A stretch of DNA of 15,154 nucleotides from an uncultured Clostridium sp. (GTDB lineage Bacteria; Bacillota; Clostridia; Christensenellales; CAG-138): positions 1-15,154 of the forward strand of contig UQNF01000041.1 in assembly GCA_900542285.1 (NCBI GenBank), given 5' to 3'. Position 1 is the first letter of the stretch. Each line of letters begins with the position of its first letter. Shown here in pieces: positions 14,161 through 15,154 of this stretch. A program made the translations under genes and the position numbers. The notes under the pieces are model-generated. The model did not search any database. It saw only the letters and a list, made by a program, of their open reading frames with translations, and was not told the origin of the DNA.

Positions 14161-15129
14161 GTGAACAAACGAATAAGCTTTACGTCGTTTATCATTGCGT
14201 TGATGGTTTGTTTGGGCGTACTTCTGCCTGCCTGTATTGGCACAAAGAACCCAGACCGTTCGTCACCGACTCCTGATGCCGTTGATCCTGTTACAACGCA
14301 GCCTTCAGCGTCTCCCGGAATGAGTCCGACTGTCGAGCCGACCGAGAAACCCACTTTCGAACCTACCGCCGAGCCGACTGCCGAGCCGACGGACGAGCCG
14401 TTTTTTGAGCCGACAGAAGAACCGACTTCCGAGGCAACCGACGCTCCGAGTGCTCATGTCACGGAGGAACCGACCGGAGAGGCCCAAAGTCTTCGCGTTT
14501 ACCTGACATTTGATGACGGCCCTTGCAAAAACACTGCTGCGATATTGAAGATCCTTGAAGATTACAACATCAAAGCATCATTTTTTACCGTAGGCTATTT
14601 CATTGACAGATATCCTGAAATGGTAGCAGAAACGGTAAATGCCGGGCATCTCGTCTGCTGTCACACCTACTCTCATGATATGCAGCAGGTATATGCTTCC
14701 ACCGATGCATTTATGCAGAATGTCGATCAGTGGTGTGAAGCTTTCATCAGTGCGACCGGTTCGGAGCCGCCATGCAGGATACTGCGTTTTCCGGGCGGAA
14801 GCAATAATCCCTATATGCCCAAAGATTTGCGTTCTGATTATAAGCAGGCGGCAACCGAAAACGGATGGCGTTACTTTGACTGGACCTTTGGAGATAACGA
14901 TCGCTGGCCCGCAGGGAATGTTGAGAATCTGCCAGAAAAGGAATACCTGATCACTTCGTTCAGAAGCACGCTGAGGATGGCAATCAGCGCAGGGAGACCG
15001 CTTATCTTCTTGGCACACGATACTTCCGACGCAAGCGTGGAACTGCTGCCGGAGATGCTCGATGAAATGATAGAGATGGGCTGCACATTCGGAACGATTG
15101 ACGAGCTCGAAAGCTCATTTGGATTTTGA
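14161..15129 (+). CDS. Polysaccharide deacetylase lipoprotein (NodB domain), paralogue of 4614-5555
   Basis: A 322-residue secreted esterase. With GTG at 14161 the protein begins MNKRISFTSFIIALMVCLGV and ends its signal in LPAC, a good lipobox (Cys25). AAAGGA lies 11 bases upstream of the GTG, a little far. An in-frame ATG at 14023 would overlap the promoter and put 46 odd residues before the signal peptide. Residues 26-110 are a linker, mostly a degenerate repeat of EPT-type units. The NodB domain (111-322) is complete: TFDDGP (D118, D119), HTYSH (H168, H172), LRFPGG (R209), DW (240-241) and LAHDT (H286). It is about 70% identical to the other deacetylase over roughly 212 residues by eye count, including an identical GDNDRWPAGN segment, while linker and signal peptide differ. 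It should deacetylate a cell-wall or extracellular polysaccharide from the outer face of the membrane; the substrate is unknown. Confidence 0.93.
   Translation: MNKRISFTSFIIALMVCLGVLLPACIGTKNPDRSSPTPDAVDPVTTQPSASPGMSPTVEPTEKPTFEPTAEPTAEPTDEPFFEPTEEPTSEATDAPSAHVTEEPTGEAQSLRVYLTFDDGPCKNTAAILKILEDYNIKASFFTVGYFIDRYPEMVAETVNAGHLVCCHTYSHDMQQVYASTDAFMQNVDQWCEAFISATGSEPPCRILRFPGGSNNPYMPKDLRSDYKQAATENGWRYFDWTFGDNDRWPAGNVENLPEKEYLITSFRSTLRMAISAGRPLIFLAHDTSDASVELLPEMLDEMIEMGCTFGTIDELESSFGF
14326..14475 (+). repeat. Degenerate tandem repeat encoding the EPT linker
   Basis: Units of the type GAGCCGACN recur at 9-15 base intervals, coding for PTVEPTEKPTFEPTAEPTAE and similar, through to EEPTGE. The repeat is imperfect, with substitutions in most units. 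Such a tract forms a flexible, possibly length-variable spacer that lifts the catalytic domain away from the membrane through the wall. Confidence 0.8.
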
Positions 15130-15154
15130 TTCTTCTTGTTAAAACTATGGCTGG

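Noticed and set aside
14326..14475. EPT tract as a CRISPR-like or regulatory repeat
   Set aside because: It is in frame inside the deacetylase gene and codes for a proline-threonine linker.
1..15154. CRISPR array, tRNA, rRNA, transposase or integrase
   Set aside because: No regularly spaced repeats, tRNA-like cloverleaf, rRNA sequence or DDE/tyrosine/serine recombinase motifs were seen on either strand.

Overview
The window looks like a chromosomal segment from an uncultured Clostridia-type bacterium (Bacillota). The evidence is AGGAGG-type ribosome binding sites, sigma-A promoters with frequent extended -10 elements, lipoprotein signal peptides, and a glycolytic pgk-tpi-gpmI cluster. This placement is inferred from style; there is no rRNA or other phylogenetic marker.

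Left edge (about 1-3880) is accessory in character. It holds the 3' end of an RlmD-type 23S rRNA uracil-C5-methyltransferase with an extra C-terminal tail, then, 29 bases on, a complete MmeI-family (Type IIG/IIL) enzyme. That protein carries a PD-(D/E)XK-type nuclease motif, an adenine methyltransferase core and a target-recognition region. It is followed by an in-frame coding-like scrap after its stop codon, a terminator hairpin, and about 280 bases without a gene that contain a strong G/C-rich hairpin and a direct repeat. The restriction gene is visibly more A+T-rich than the genes to the right, so this looks like an acquired defence segment ending near 3.8 kb.

The middle (3881-9355) is all on the minus strand. 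It holds a small CDP-alcohol phosphatidyltransferase, a lipoprotein polysaccharide deacetylase, and a glycolytic operon transcribed from about 9.45 kb: a fused phosphoglycerate kinase-triosephosphate isomerase, then cofactor-independent phosphoglycerate mutase, then a clear intrinsic terminator. With glyceraldehyde-3-phosphate dehydrogenase and enolase (not in the window) these would form lower glycolysis. The gap between the two genes holds a hairpin and a seven-residue mini-ORF with its own Shine-Dalgarno sequence.

The right part (9658-15129) is on the plus strand. A membrane-bound nucleotide-sugar 4,6-dehydratase/epimerase of the CapD/PglF/WbpM family overlaps a membrane-anchored metallophosphoesterase. 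Next come an unrecognised secreted protein or lipoprotein with a near-consensus promoter and a strong terminator, about 740 bases with no convincing gene but some palindromes and a promoter-like element, and a second polysaccharide deacetylase lipoprotein. This last is a close paralogue of the one at 4614-5555, in the opposite orientation. The cell-surface theme (glycan precursor dehydratase, two deacetylases, phospholipid headgroup enzyme, phosphoesterase) is clear, but they do not form one operon.

I found no CRISPR array, tRNA, rRNA, transposase or integrase. No clearly new system is present. The items most worth checking are the post-stop coding scrap and hairpin region at the island edge, the mini-ORF leader of gpmI, the paired deacetylases, and the gene-poor stretch near 13.4-14.0 kb.
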